Of a stretch of 64,000 nucleotides of DNA, positions 11,851-25,341 are shown piece after piece. The first letter of the stretch is position 1, and each line of letters starts with the position of its first letter. A program made the translations under genes and the position numbers. Where the stretch lies: the NCBI GenBank assembly GCA_003024785.1, contig PUQB01000088.1, forward strand, positions 124,001 through 188,000, written 5' to 3'. The stretch is from Selaginella tamariscina (taxonomy: Eukaryota > Streptophyta > Lycopodiopsida > Selaginellales > Selaginellaceae). The notes below the pieces were generated by a model. That model saw only the letters and a list, made by a program, of their open reading frames with translations. It was not told where the DNA came from and did not search any database.

Positions 11851-14128
11851 GGCTAGAGACTTTTGACAACCCTAGTTGCGGCCTCTATCTTGACTTAAAT
11901 ACTTGGGCATCACGTGATTATCCGACGGATAGACGTGTATTTGCTGCATCACGTGAAGATCCGACGGCTAGACGTGTTTGAGCTGCCCCATTGACGTATT
12001 TTATTTATGTTAAGGCCTCTCAAATATGGGTTTCTTCTCGTCAATGTCAAAACTGAATATACTTGAGCATACACATAAAGAAGTACGAATTGTGTGTGAG
12101 AGTAAAAGAAATACTAGCAATTTCTAAGTTATCTTAACCAACAACTTATAATGTTTAATAAGTATTAATATGTTTCTTTATGTAAATTGTTTACAGACAG
12201 TGTTTCTTCCCTTTTAACTTCACAGCAAGCCACAATCGCCCTATTGAAGGTATTACGTAAATTATAATTAAAATGGGAATGATACGTGCAAATGAAAATA
12301 TATATAAAAAATTAATTAATACTTATGTATTAATTATTATATTTTAAACATACATATTAAAGAATATTCTTTCTTTAAACATATATTATTTTAAAAGTTA
12401 TTTTTTTATATTAAAAAATACTAATTAAATAATTAAATGTTAATTATTAAGAAAATGGGACTATAGACATTTAAAGTTATTTTTTTATATTAAAAATATT
12501 AATTAAATAATTAAAATTATTAATTATTAAAAAATAAGACTATAAACATTTCCATTTCAGTTACAATGTTCATTCTTTTCTTTCATTCTTCCTTTATCTT
12601 GGAAACTATAATTTAAATTTATATCAAGATTTTCTACATACATTAATATTTCAACAGCTGATATAGTAATTACTAATGTTGTGTTTGTGACTTAACATAA
12701 TAGCATTCAAGCTTATAATATAACTTAAGCATAGACAACGGCACAAATACTAGACCAAGTTACTCCAAAGCACATCAAACATACTCACTTATCTGTATAT
12801 ATAAATAAACAACTGGTCTTGGGAAAGAGTAATTCCTATAAGGTATTGATTTACTTGAGGTGATAAATTTAAATATAATTAATTAAGATATATAATCAGT
12901 AAATATATTTACATATTCACATATTCACATGTATATACATGCTATAAGATTTATATGTTAGAATCAAAACAAAATATATATGCATTATAACCTGTGTGTG
13001 TGTGTGTGTGTGTGATCAAAACAAGAAAAAACGAGTATATACCGAACAGCCGTCTATAATCTGATTTTTATACATTATCTAAATCTATCTAATAAATTAA
13101 TATTTAGCGTTTCAACCAGTTTACAATAACCTACCACTAAGGCAGATAATCTGCTAGGTCCCTAAGTTAAGGGCGTATACCCGTAACCCATTCATTCATG
13201 TCATTTATATACTTGTACATAAGAAATATAATATATGTATAGTAAATAATAAAATTTAGAGGAAAAACAATATAAAAAGCCAATGTATTAGGATATTCTA
13301 AGTTTTTTTATTAATAAGTCTTAAATAAAATTTAAAGTGCAATTTATCATTGCTATGCAAAATCTAAAATTTATTCAATTTTTATGATTAAAATCTTTAA
13401 ACAAAATTTAAGATTGAAATAAAGTTTGTTATGATTAAACAATATTACTAGGATACTCTTTTTTTTTGTATTATTATCATTATAATATTTATCAAATTAC
13501 AATAAGCTTTTAAAGAATCTATGTTTCACACAGAGTTTGAATTATATTTATAAATATGTATATTTATATTATATTTTAAAATAATTATTATTTAATTATA
13601 TATTATATATATATATATATAAGATATTTAAAAGATAAATGTTTACTCATATTTAAGTTTCAAATGGTATTATATAATGGGAAAATTTTAGAAAATAACC
13701 CTGGACATTAGCAAAATAATTCTAAAATTTTAAAATATTAAACTATCTTAATTGTTTCATATTAATGAAAGATTAAACAAGTATGTAACACCACCACAAT
13801 TTTAATTTCATAAGTTAGCTATGGTATTTTCAAATCGGACCGTATAACCTTTAAGAACATAAAAAATACATATATTCATATTATTTTCACACTTAATAAC
13901 ATGATGTATCTAATGTTAACATACATTTTTTAATTCTTTTTAACGAATTAAATTGAAACCCTCTTCTAATTATATTCCCAATGCTTGTTTCTTCATGACT
14001 TAATTTCATATATATTATTATGTGAGCTTAAGAAGTTTTTAAGGGTTTTAAGATTATTTTTCATATTTTAAAAATTTTGCTATTTGAAGGTTATTTTGCT
14101 AATTTGATATATATAAAAATGTTACACA
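11851..14128. other. AT-rich intergenic region with (TG)n microsatellite
   Basis: About 2.3 kb without a credible gene. It includes two similar stretches near 12400-12540 with repeated ATTAATTAAATAATTAAA-like words and a (TG)n tract at about 12993-13012. No RNA gene or TE terminus was recognised before the gypsy LTR at 14129. Confidence 0.55.
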
Positions 14129-14333
14129 TGTAAGATACTGTATATATATACATACTGTATATATGCATGTGTATATACACACATGCGTAGTGACACATGG
14201 GTGGTGATTTAGCTCCCATGTGTCAGTGCCATGTGTTCGCATGTGTGCCATGTGGCAGAGAGTCTCCTATATATAAGCAGGGTTTTTATAGCTGAATATA
14301 TCTGACATTTCTGAATATATATTTGCTCTTTCA
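14129..14333 (+). repeat. 5' LTR of the gypsy element
   Basis: This LTR of about 205 bp is matched by 20631-20820. It begins TGTAAGATACTG, ends CTCTTTCA, and contains TATATAAGCAGG, a likely TATA region. The sequence TTGGTGGAGAAG directly after it is in the primer-binding-site position. Confidence 0.85.
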
Positions 14334-15679
14334 TTGGTGGAGAAGTTGGGTATTCCTTTCTTCCGCCTTTTCCTTTTCTTGTTTCCATGACAATGAACAT
14401 GGAGATGGCTTTTAGCATTATTGCTACTGCTATTGATGCACAAACTAAGTTGTTGGAGCGCTTTGTTGAGGGTCCGTCCTCCTCTTCCCCGCCTGAGCCT
14501 CATGCCGGGGGATCTGCTTCTAGTACTCCTTCATCTTCTTCACAGGCCACAAATCCGAGGGTTCGACCCCGATCTTTTTGTGGTGATCTGGGAGATGATG
14601 TATACCACTGGTTTGATCATTTCTAAGTCATTGTTCGTTACCATGGTTGGGATGAGGCCCGTGCTCTCAGAGAATTCCTTACATGTTTGGAAGGCCCTGC
14701 GCTCAAGTGGTATAATGGATTGGCTGCAGAGATTCAAGCCAATAATAATCGATTGACGGAATGCCTCAAACGTATGTTTGGCAAAATTGAGGATTCAGAT
14801 GATGCTTTCTAACAACTACATGCAATACGACAACATCCTAGTGAGTTTGTTATGCGGTTCAGTATTAGGTTCGGGGATTTAGTTCGGCGTGCATATCCTA
14901 ACATGCCTGAGCCCATTAAGCTCGGTATGTTATGGCCAACTATGCGACCCAAACTTGTTTGATTCATTCGGGCTCTTCGTCCTACCACATTGGAGGAAGC
15001 TTTTGCACTAGCTCAACGTTTTGAGTTGGTGCTTAGTGAGGGCCGTGGTCCCCTTGGGTTACCTGCTCCTCTTGTTCAGCGTGCTGATCCAATGGAGGTT
15101 GATGCTGCTGCATATGTGCCCACACGGCAAGCCTTTCTTGGTCAACCTCGGGGCCCACCTCCACGAAATCGTCCTGCACCTGCTCGGGTACCTTCCCGTG
15201 GTGGTCAAAATCCACGGATTCGTGACAGGAGGAATCGGAACAATGCAGGTCGACCCAATCAAGTTCATTGTTGGGCCTGTTGGGCGCCTGGACATACTTG
15301 GCGGGCATGCGATGTGTATCCTGATTGGCGTCCACCACATCTGGGCTGGTGACCATATGTTCCGGATGGTGTGCCTGTGGCAGCCATTATGTTTGATGAT
15401 GAGCTTCCAGATGACGAAGCCTCTCTTGCAAATGGATTTGTTGTGGAAAACCAGTAATCGTACGGGCGACGGAGGGATCCCGTGCGATGGAGACTTCACC
15501 TCTATGCTTTTTCCGCTATGCATATCAAAGTTTGCAAGTTCCATCAAATCATCCAGTTTTCACATTTTCTGCTCAAGTGAATGATCTTTCAGTCACAGTG
15601 CTTGCAGGATCCAGTATGTCTTCCATAACTACTTCTTTAGCGCATCGGTGCTCGTTACCCTTAAGACGTGCAGATAAGG

Positions 15680-17465
15680 TGTCAAAGTTTTAACCCAAAG
15701 AGCTAACACATGGCAACACGTGGCTGCCAGGTGGCCATTCAGCGTTATCACTCTATGTGAGCAACGCTAAGTTTCCCAGAACAACCCCAATGACCCCTAG
15801 GGTTAGACTCTAATGCCCAAGTGGATAGGAGACTTAGGATTTAGCCTAAGTCTCCCTAAAATGTCTGCCCCCAGAACCCTTGAGGGATAACCCTAGTTGA
15901 CTTAGGGTTTAGCCTAAGTCTCCCTAGAATGTCTACCCCCAAAACCCTTGAGGGATAACCCTAGTTGACTTAGGGTCTTACCCTAGAAGACCTAGACAGG
16001 CTCATGCCCTAACCCCCATCAAGGAGACGTGTGTTCCACACATACCCCCGTGACAGAGCTAAGGCATCGTCACTTACCCCTTGAGGAATCACCCTCATTC
16101 GGGAGTACAACCCCTTTAGGGCAACAAGGGTACCCTGAACCACAACTAACCCCTAAGGGTTTGAGTGACCAAGTCATACCCTAAACCTAGGGTTAGTACT
16201 TAGTGAGGACACGAGTGTGTGCCGTAGGCGGACATGAGTGTTCTGTTAAAAACTCCTTAAGGCTAGGTTTGGGATAACCCTAAGCACATGACCTTGCGAG
16301 TGCCTCATGAAAAGGCTCCTGCTAACACGCTTAGGTTGTTCAACCCTTGAATTCCAAGGAGAACACTCCCCTAGCCAAGTGTGTCAAAGCACACTTAGTT
16401 ATGAGACCTAACCTCCCTTGAGCAGATGCCCAAGGCTTAGCACCCTAGTGCAAGCACAAGCATGTCTTTTTGCTAAAGTATCCAACCCCTTGGCGACAAG
16501 CCTATGACATAACCCCAAAGGGCATGCCTCGGGCGTTGTACCATGTGACGTTTAGCCCAGTGTCACATTTCCATGTGACACTGCCTTTCCCGATGTGGGC
16601 TATCATGCCATAGCCCTTAGATTCGAGAGTTGCACCAAGTGCCACAAACGTGGCTCTTAAATGCCAACTCTAGAACCCCTCAATTATCCCTCAAGATCCG
16701 GTAAAGAAAACCCTTGTCAATCAAAAACCCACAACCACAGTTGGACAAGGACACGAACGTGCCCTGGTTAGCTGTGAGGTTGCTCCTAGCTTGACGTGGA
16801 GGAGGAGGCTGGAGACAAGCCTCAACCTCTACTTCTTGGTACGTGCATCCCGGCAAGACCTCCCAAGCGTGGATTCGCCAACGTTAAGGGTAAGCTACCC
16901 GAAGGTGGGACGTACCCCTGGCATCTGCAAGTTAGGGCGGCACAACAGAGGGTTGTACCTTAACGACACAAGCTAAAGCTTGCACCGGCAGAAGAGCAAC
17001 GAACTCAGTCATGAACCCAGAAGCTCTCCTACGTATACTCTACCTTATTTATGTGACGGAGCCCCCCCCCCCCTCTTTTCCTATATGTGTTAGTGGGCTG
17101 GCACTAAATGCCAGCCCTTAGTTAATGAGATGAGTTGCACACTAACCCTACCCCTAACCCTGTTTTAGGGCGTGGGTTAGGAAACCCTAGGGTTAGGTCA
17201 ACCCTAGGGTGTTCTTAACCCTATTAACATGCCAAACTCATCTTAACTAGGACGTCAAAATCGGGGTTGGATTTTCTAGAAGGTAAGTGCTACCTTCGCT
17301 TAGAGTTTCTCGCGACATATAAAGATAGCCGGCCGGACTACCCTTAAACACCTAAGTGCACTAAGCGGGGCTGTTTCTCACTACATCTAGGGTCCGTCAA
17401 CATAGTACAGTAGGTAACCACAGTCAACGTCCAAAGTAAAGGGTCGAGTCGTAGTAAAATTGACA
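15680..17465 (-). mobile_element. Solo LTR (~1.8 kb family) inside the gypsy element
   Basis: A 1786-bp LTR begins TGTCAAAGTTTT and ends AATTGACA. Perfect 5-bp target duplications TAAGG flank it (15675-15679 and 17466-17470). It carries a short array of the 68-bp tandem repeat near 15830-15970 and a poly-C tract near 17060. No internal region is present. It inserted after the gypsy element and is therefore younger than that element. Confidence 0.9.
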
Positions 17466-20400
17466 TAAGGTCTTGCACATTTTATATGGTAATGGGCAGT
17501 CTCATGCAGTATCACAGTACACCACTTCGACTACGCTGGTTTTGAGTGACAATCGTAAATTTCCCTCTGGGTCTCTTAGGGTTGTCCCTTCCCAGGTCTT
17601 TGACATTATTCTGGGATGTGATTGGCTGAAGTAGTCGAAAGTTATGTGTGATTTTTCACTTCTCCCTCCTGTATTACGCTTGGAGTCTATGTCTCTACAG
17701 TCTGTTCCTTTACGTCCAGAGAAGCTTGTTGCTGTTTGTATCACACATACAGCTCCTTTGATTCTAGTCTTGGGGTGGTGTTCATCTCAACAGGTTCAAA
17801 TGTCGGATTCGTTACCGGAGTATCGAGCACAATGCATTAAACAACTTAAGCAGCAGTATGCAAGTTTGTTCAAATTTGATTTGTCCCAAGGTGCACATGT
17901 GAAGACTCGACACTGTATACCACGGGCAATGCAAAGCCTTTCAAAGTCCCGGTTCGACGCAGGTCACCAAAAAGAGTTATCAGCCATGCGAACAGCTATT
18001 ACAGATATGATCGGTAAGCAGGTGTGTCGTCCATTACGGAGTCCATGGGCATGTGAACCTCATTTGGTTCCCAAGCCTGATGGATCTCTATGATTTTGTG
18101 TGGATTACCGACCTCTCAACGATGTTACCATCAAATATGTCTATCCACTTCCGAACTCTGCCGATCTATTAGATCGTTTGGGTCAGAGTTGATGGTTTAC
18201 TAAGTTGGATTTGCATCAAGATATTGGCAGGTTCCTATGGTTGAGGAGGATATTCCAAAAACAGCCTTCCGGACACCATTTGGTCTTTATGAGTTTTTGG
18301 TCATGCCTTTTGGATTGACTTCAGCTCCTGCCACCTTTCAACGCATGATGGATGAGCTTCTTTCCGATATGCCTGATATCACTGCCGATTTTATCGACGA
18401 TGTGCTCATTCATGGGTCTGGTTCTTGGGAGGATCACATTCGTGATGTACGGCGCGTTCTTGATCGATTTCGAGAAGTTGGCCTGAAGTTGAAACTTGAA
18501 AAGTGTGTGTTTGGTTCGACCGACACCACTTACTTGGGTTACCGTATATCTCGAGAGGGTTTACAGGTGGATCCAATGAAGTTGCGAGCTGTTCGAGAGT
18601 TCCCTCGTCCCGTACAGTACAGGAAGTCCAGCGTTTCTTGGGCAAGGTGCAGTACTTGGGTCGATTCATCGATCATCTCACTGATCGAACTGCCCCTCTT
18701 CGGGAGTTAGTTCGTCCACAGGTATCTTTCAGGTGGACTCGCAGGTGTCAGCAGGCATTTGACCAGTTAAAAGAGTTCCTGACAACTCCACCATTGCTTC
18801 AATACCCAGATTTTACTCGTCCGTTCATTTTACGAGTAGATGCCTCAGATGTTGGTATTGGTGGTGTATTGATGCAAACTGATGCTGTGGATTCTTCAAT
18901 TCGACACCCGGTGGCTTACATTAGTCGAGTACTCACGCCGGCTGAGCGGAATTATTCCACTACTGAAAAAGAATGCCTTGCTGCTGTTTGGGGTTTTGAA
19001 CGACTTCATGCCTACTTACATGGGAGTGAAACACTTTTGGAGTGTGATCATGCTGCTGTCACTTCCTTATTAAAACGGAAGAATTTAGTGGGTCGCGTAG
19101 CCAGATGGGCATTACGTCTCCAGGTATATAACTTTAAGGTGGTGCACAGGCCTGGGCGAACAATGGTGGATGCGGATGCACTTTCTCGAGCACCCCTCTC
19201 CGATTCCACTTTGCCTGCTCATGCAGTAGCTGCAGCGTTCGGTTTGATACAAGCCCCTCAGGTATTCGATGCCGACTTACCATCCTTGGAACAGTGGCAG
19301 GATGCTCAAAAACATGAACCATGGACGAGGCAATTACGCGATGCGTTTGCAAATCCGTCTTCCGAACCTCGGTTTCGACAATATCATGCTCAGTTTCGAC
19401 TTCAGGATGGTTTATTGTATTTTATTGGGACAAATCCAGAGGACAGATGGCGTTTGGCTGTACCCTCTACATATGTTCCACACCTTCTTCGAGCATATCA
19501 TGATTCACCTATTGTTGGAGGTCATCTTGGTCACCAACGAGTGTTGGAGAAGCTGCGCCGATCATTTTATTGGCCAGCATGCGTGGTGATGTGATCAGGT
19601 ATATTCAAAGCTGTCCCACTTGTCAAACTCGGAATTCCTCTACGACTCGGGCCATGGGGTGTTGGAATCCATCAATGTCTCTCGCCCTTTTGAGTTAATT
19701 GCAGTGGATTTAATGGGACCTTTTCCACGTTCTTCTCAAGGTAACCAGTACATCATTGTTGTATCCGATTATTTAACTCGATGGGTGGAGGTTGGTGCTC
19801 TTCCGGATGCAACTGCCATGTCAACAGCTTTGTTTTGTTCGATAATGTGGTTTTGCAGCATTCTTGTCCAGAGCGGATGTTATCAGACAATGGCCCCGCT
19901 TTCATTGCAGAGGTATTCCGAGTGTTGTGTGAGAGGTTAGGGGTAAAACATTCATTTGCCTCTCCGTATCATCCACAAACTGATGGTTTGGTGGAGCGAT
20001 TGAATCGGACCTTCAAGGGTATGATCTCGAAGTATGTGAACTTCAATCACACGGACTGGGATTGGTATTTGCGATGTTTGAGATTTGCTTATGTAACAGG
20101 CATTCAGAGTTCGATTGGTATCTCTCCATTCAAGGCATTGTATGGATATGATCCTAAGTTGCCTAGTGAATTGGGGTTATCATCGAATCTGCCACGTGCC
20201 GAGGATGCAAAGATGTGGGCTCGACATTTGGATGCTGTTTTGCCTCTTCTGCGCAGAGTCTGCTGAACATCTTGGTCGAGCTCAAATGCGGCAGCAATCT
20301 TCTTACAATGCACGACATCAAATTCCACCAGATTTTGCTGACTGACTTAGTCCTGGTACGTTTTCCCAAGCTGACTGCACCTGGGCTTGCAACTGGTTTA

Positions 20401-20630
20401 TTACATAAGTGGCTTGGTCCCTACCGAGTACTCCGAAAGGTTGGTCCTCAGGTATATCAAGTACAGTTGGTGGGATCTCATGAGGTTGAGATAGTTCACG
20501 TGGTTCGAATGAAACGGTTTGTCGTTCGAGACTCGTTGAGTACATTTGGTCATACCTTAGATGGCCCAGCTCACACGGATCCAGGACCATCAGATCCATC
20601 ACCATCTACACAGCGCAGAGGGGAGGATAA

Positions 20631-20820
20631 TGTAAGATACTGTATATATATAACATACTGTATATACACACATGCATAGTGACACATGGGTGGTGATCTA
20701 GCTCCCATGTGTCAACACCACGTGTCGCATGTGTGCCACGTGGTAGAGGGTCTCCTGTATATAAGCAGGGTTTTATAGCTGAATATATCTGACATTTCTG
20801 AATATATATTTGCTCTTTCA
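20631..20820 (+). repeat. 3' LTR of the gypsy element
   Basis: A 190-bp partner of 14129-14333, preceded by a purine-rich tract. It ends 403 bp downstream of the CPN60 stop codon, so the element sits close to the 3' end of a convergent live gene. Confidence 0.85.
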
Positions 20821-21223
20821 CACACATATATAAATATTAATAATTTAAATAATGACATGAAGTATTTTTTTAAAACACATAATTTAAATAGACATGTATT
20901 TAAACTTTAAATCATTTAATTAAGACATACTCTTACTTTATTTTGATATGCTTATAATATCTTTAATAAGTTAAATAAATATACTTATATATCCTTAAGA
21001 ATTATTAAAATATGTTAATTATTTACCATTAAATTTTCTTTAAAAACTAACATTTTGTCACTCAGACAATCTTAAGTATACTTGATTTATACTTAAAATA
21101 AATATACACTTATGAGTGTATTTTCATAATAAATAGCAACAAATGTGCTGAAGATTAATCAAAATTGATCAACAAATGTTTCCAATTACAAACCTCCTAA
21201 AACCCCCTCAATTTAAATACCCT
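20821..21223. other. 3' flank of CPN60
   Basis: About 400 bp of AT-rich DNA between the gypsy element and the CPN60 stop. It presumably includes the CPN60 3' UTR and polyadenylation signals. Nothing else was recognised. Confidence 0.5.
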
Positions 21224-24141
21224 CTAATAATCCATGTCGGGAACTCCCATTCCCCCACCAGCCGTGGCCTTCTCATCCTTAGGAAGTTCATACACCACTG
21301 CCTCTGTAGTAGTCAGCAACGAAGACACGCTGCAAAACGTACACACACACACGTCAGATACACCATATGTATTAACTCTGTCAGTATTACAAAATACATA
21401 ATGAATGTTACCTGGCCGCATCACTAAGAGCAGTTCTCAAAACCTTTACAGGATCGATGATGCCGGCTTTCACCATATCAACATATTCACCTGTACATAT
21501 CAAACATATGTATATACACCATATGCATGTATGATACGCATATATAACATCTGTAAATACACATATATGCATATTACTTACCTTTGGCGGCATCATATCC
21601 CCAGTTATAATCGGTTTGTTCCAACAATTTCCCGATAACAACAGCACCTTCGACTCCAGCATTTGCCGCAATTGTGTAAGCTGGCATCTGCATATTAAAT
21701 ACATAATCAGCACACACAAACACGCGCGCGCGCCCGCTCTGTAAAAGCAGCAAATACCTTCAGTGCGGTCTGGATGATATTTACTCCTACTTTATGATCG
21801 AAGCTTGAAGTTTGCAGTTTGTCGAGGTCCTTAGAAGCATACAGAAGAGCAACGCCTCCACCTACATTAACAGTTTATATATAACGTGTATGCATCATAA
21901 ATATAGATATATACCTGGAACAATTCCTTCCTCAACAGCTGCCTTAGTTGCATTGAGAGCATCAGTTACGCGATCCTTCTTCTCACCTACTTCTGCTTCA
22001 CTAGCCCCTCCAATCTATAAGGAATAATTTAATTAATCGACTCAAATTTTAAACACACAAGCATACCTTCAAGACAGCAACACCTCCAGAAAGCTTGGCT
22101 AACCTCTCTTGAAACTTCTCTTTATCATAGTCAGAAGTGGCCAGCTTAACAGACTCTCTGATCTGTATGACAGGATTATCACTACGTAATAAACATATGC
22201 ATTACTGAATACCTGTTCACATCTTTCTTCAATCTCCTTCTTGTCACCAAGTCCATCTAAGATAATCGTGTCATCCTTGGAAATAGTAACCTTCTTTGCA
22301 GTTCCGAGCATTGACCGGTCGATCTTCTCAAGCTTAATACCAACATCGTCGCTAACAAGCTGTAAATGAACACAGATCAACTATGCAATGATATGCAGCA
22401 CCGTACTTATTCTATTTGTAATGCAGATTACAGATTACATTGTTAACTGTGAGTAGTAGTAGAAGTAACAGTTTATACCTGTCCACCAGTTAAAACAGCG
22501 AGGTCCTGTAAGCAGGCCTTTCTGTTGTCACCAAAACCAGGTGCTTTGATTGCACAACACTTCAAACCACCGCGGAGCTTGTTCACAATTAAAGTGGCCA
22601 AAGCCTCGCCGTCCACATCCTCGGAAACAATAAGTAGAGGCCTTTGCTCCTGCAGAAAGTATACGTATTTTCATACATATATACGGGTGCGTGTGTGCTC
22701 ATATGTGTGAATGGACGTGTGAGAAATATATGTGTGAATACCAGACATTACCTTCACAATCAACTCAAGAACTGGCATAATGGCGGTAACAGTAGAGATT
22801 TTCTTGTCGTGAATCAGGATAACTGGGTTCTCTAGTTCCTGCAACAAACATTATCACACAACCCCCACGTAATAAACAAAGATAATCTTACGCATTTCTG
22901 TGTCTTGGCATTATTGATGAAATATGGGGAGATGTATCCTCTGTCCAACTTCATGCCTTCCACGACCTCAAGCTCGTTGTGCAGAGTCTTACCATCCTGT
23001 TTAACAAAATTTGCTAGTGTCACTAAGAATATAAAGGTTCATAATTAGTTGTAAGTAGTTAACTACAGCTAACTAACTCACCGCTACAGTGATAACACCA
23101 TCTTTTCCGACTTTCTCCATGGCTCTGGCAATCAAGTCACCTATTTCTCTATCGCCATTTGCAGAGATGGTACCAACCTGCATATATGGATCAGTAACAA
23201 CAGCATTCACTATATGTCTAATGATTTTAAATACATGATACACTAAATAGAATACAGATAAATACCTGTGCAATTTCTTCCGAGGTACTAATCATCTTTG
23301 CCTTGCTTTTCAGGTGCAAAACCACGGCTTCAACTGCAGAATTGATCCCACGCCTCAGATCCATAGCATTCATTCCAGCAGCTACAGATTTGCATCCTTC
23401 AGCAAATATTGCACGAGCTAGCACTGTTGCACACGTAGTACCTGCAACAAAAAAACATACATATATACATGTATATAAACAAATAATAAGTGCACATACC
23501 ATCTCCAGCAACATCATTTGTTGCATTTGCAACCTGCTTAACAAGGCTGGCACCGATGTTCTTCAGCTTATCCTTAAATTCAATACTTCTAGCAACAGTC
23601 ACACCATCCTTAGTCACTTTGGGAGAACCAAAGCCTTGGTCTATCACCACGGTCCGTCCCTACATGTAAATACTCTTATGTGTATATGGCATACAGACCG
23701 TCGCACACAATGTAAAAAAAATATTGTGATTTAAGTACATAATTAAACATACACAATCATTTTGTTTACCTTGGGACCCATTGTGACCTTAACAGCATCA
23801 GCCAACTGATCAACACCCTGGAGCATAGAAGCTCTGCAATCAACCCCATAAGCCACCTGCTTGGCCGAATATCTCCTCACCCACTGGGCATTGCTCGCAT
23901 CCTGTTAAAGCGCCATATCTTTTATTAGAAAAACGTATTTATTAATGCATTTATTATATTTTCATAGCTTTTGTGACAAATTCCGTATATTTTGTGTAAG
24001 AAAATCCCCAAATCTCGTGAAATCGCTCACCTGAACACGGATTTGCCTCCTGAGTTGGGCGGAAAAGCAAGATTAACACAGAGATTAGAACATGAATCGA
24101 GGCGAGCCTTACCTGAGGCTGGAAACGGCCGCGCGGAACAT
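21224..24141 (-). CDS. CPN60: Mitochondrial chaperonin 60 (CPN60/HSP60)
   Basis: This encodes the 60-kDa group I chaperonin that folds imported proteins in the mitochondrial matrix as an ATP-driven ring with CPN10. Sixteen GT-AG exons on the minus strand join in frame to 1713 nt (570 aa plus stop): 24141-24113, 24049-24031, 23901-23770, 23659-23500, 23441-23266, 23177-23082, 22996-22892, 22838-22752, 22649-22479, 22359-22213, 22162-22067, 22014-21915, 21861-21758, 21687-21582, 21490-21412 and 21329-21224. The start gives an Arg-rich, acid-poor presequence ([16 protein letters not shown]). Visible signatures are VKVTMGPKG, the ATP-site [42 protein letters not shown] and a Gly/Met-rich end [11 protein letters not shown]. 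Length matches plant mitochondrial CPN60 (about 575 aa). Exon 2 is only 19 nt and is needed to keep the frame. No stop or frame break was seen. Confidence 0.96.
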
Positions 24142-24230
24142 TGTACAACTGAACACGAAGACCACTGGCTGATCAAAAACCCTGATAAAACCCTACGCCG
24201 AACCTTCTAGAGAAATCTAAAACCCTACGA
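24142..24230 (-). promoter_or_regulatory. CPN60 5' region: heat-shock element and telo-boxes
   Basis: At 24200-24212 the plus strand reads GAACCTTCTAGAG, two perfect and one near-perfect unit of the nGAAnnTTCnnGAAn heat-shock-factor site, about 60 bp upstream of the CPN60 start. Telo-box-like AAACCCTA words occur at 24188-24195 and 24220-24227, with a related AAACCCTGA near 24177. Telo-boxes are common in promoters of plant growth and translation genes. Function is inferred from position and match only. Confidence 0.6.
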
Positions 24231-24668
24231 GAAGCCCTAAGCCTCTGTGTCCTTGATAAAGACTCCTGTCCTTAAGATTTAATCTCGTTATAGATTACTA
24301 GTTAATAAATATATAAGAACATATGTGTATATGCATGTGTAAATCATTTTGTGAGAACTAAATTTATTGTGTCATCATCATTTTGTTATATCTAGCTATA
24401 TGTGTGTGTGTGTGTGTGTGTGTGTAAATTTTAGATTGTTTTAAACTTTTTATTATTTTTAAAATATGCTTAACACTATTGTTCTAATAATAAGCATTCC
24501 CATTTAAGCTGATGTGTGAAATTATAATCTCAGTATATATAAGTTTTACCAAAGTATATATAATGTATGTTACATTTGTATCCGATGTTCATGCAAAAGA
24601 GAACCTTAATATTGGCAGTTTATATAAAAGACTACACTTTGCTGTAGTTCTTCACCGAAATTCTGTCT
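24231..24668. other. Intergenic region upstream of CPN60
   Basis: AT-rich spacer between the CPN60 promoter elements and the 3' end of the carboxypeptidase-like gene, with a (TG)n tract around 24402-24425. No gene was seen. Confidence 0.5.
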
Positions 24669-25284
24669 CTATAACTTGAATTTTCGACCACTTAAAATCC
24701 TAGACATCCATATTTCCATCATTGCTCTAGATACGACAGGCTGATCCGCAGGCACCTGTACAAAGCAAGATTATATGTGTATATGCATGTGTGTGTGTGT
24801 GTGTATGAGAGAGAGAGATAGAGAGAGAGGAGAGAGAGAGAGGTTTTAAGTATGATACCTAAACAACAGGTTCAACGACCATTTATATAAATGCATATTG
24901 GAATATGTCAGCACCACACACACACACACTGTACTAGAAAACGGATGGATATATACACATATATTGTAGTATGTTAAGAAATCAACGCACGCACACGCAC
25001 ACACACACCTCATGACCAGCGTCTGAAAGAACAACGTGCGTGAGGTTCTTAGCTTGTCTCCAATAACCAGCTTTCTGTCCTTCAACCCTCCACACTTCAC
25101 GAGGGGATTTCCAGAAACTTTCAGCATGCTCCCAGTTGATAAGCCTCATCCACGCCTCTGATGAAGCTGGCCCGTCTTTTGCATCGAATACTGCCTGGTA
25201 TAATAATACTGGCACTCCCTTCTTCAGCACTGTCTCAAGCATCCATTTTGTACTCTTCATTGTATCCTGTATGTTAACCCTTAA

Positions 25285-25341
<57 letters not shown>

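Larger units (their letters stand above)
14129..20820 (+). mobile_element. Ty3/gypsy LTR retrotransposon with nested solo LTR
   Basis: Terminal LTRs lie at 14129-14333 and 20631-20820. They start TGTAAGATACTG, end TGCTCTTTCA, and differ by about 5 percent by eye plus small indels. The flanks share CACA, a 4-bp candidate target duplication. Internal order on the plus strand is gag (14387-15352), aspartic protease (from about 15487, resuming after 17470), reverse transcriptase with FIDD (about 17980-18480), RNase H (about 18700-19200) and integrase (about 19450-20270), which is the Ty3/gypsy order. A purine tract (about 20614-20630) precedes the 3' LTR. A solo LTR of another family sits in the protease region. 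The element keeps long open stretches but is broken, with perhaps five to ten breaks. LTR divergence suggests a moderately young fossil. Confidence 0.9.
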
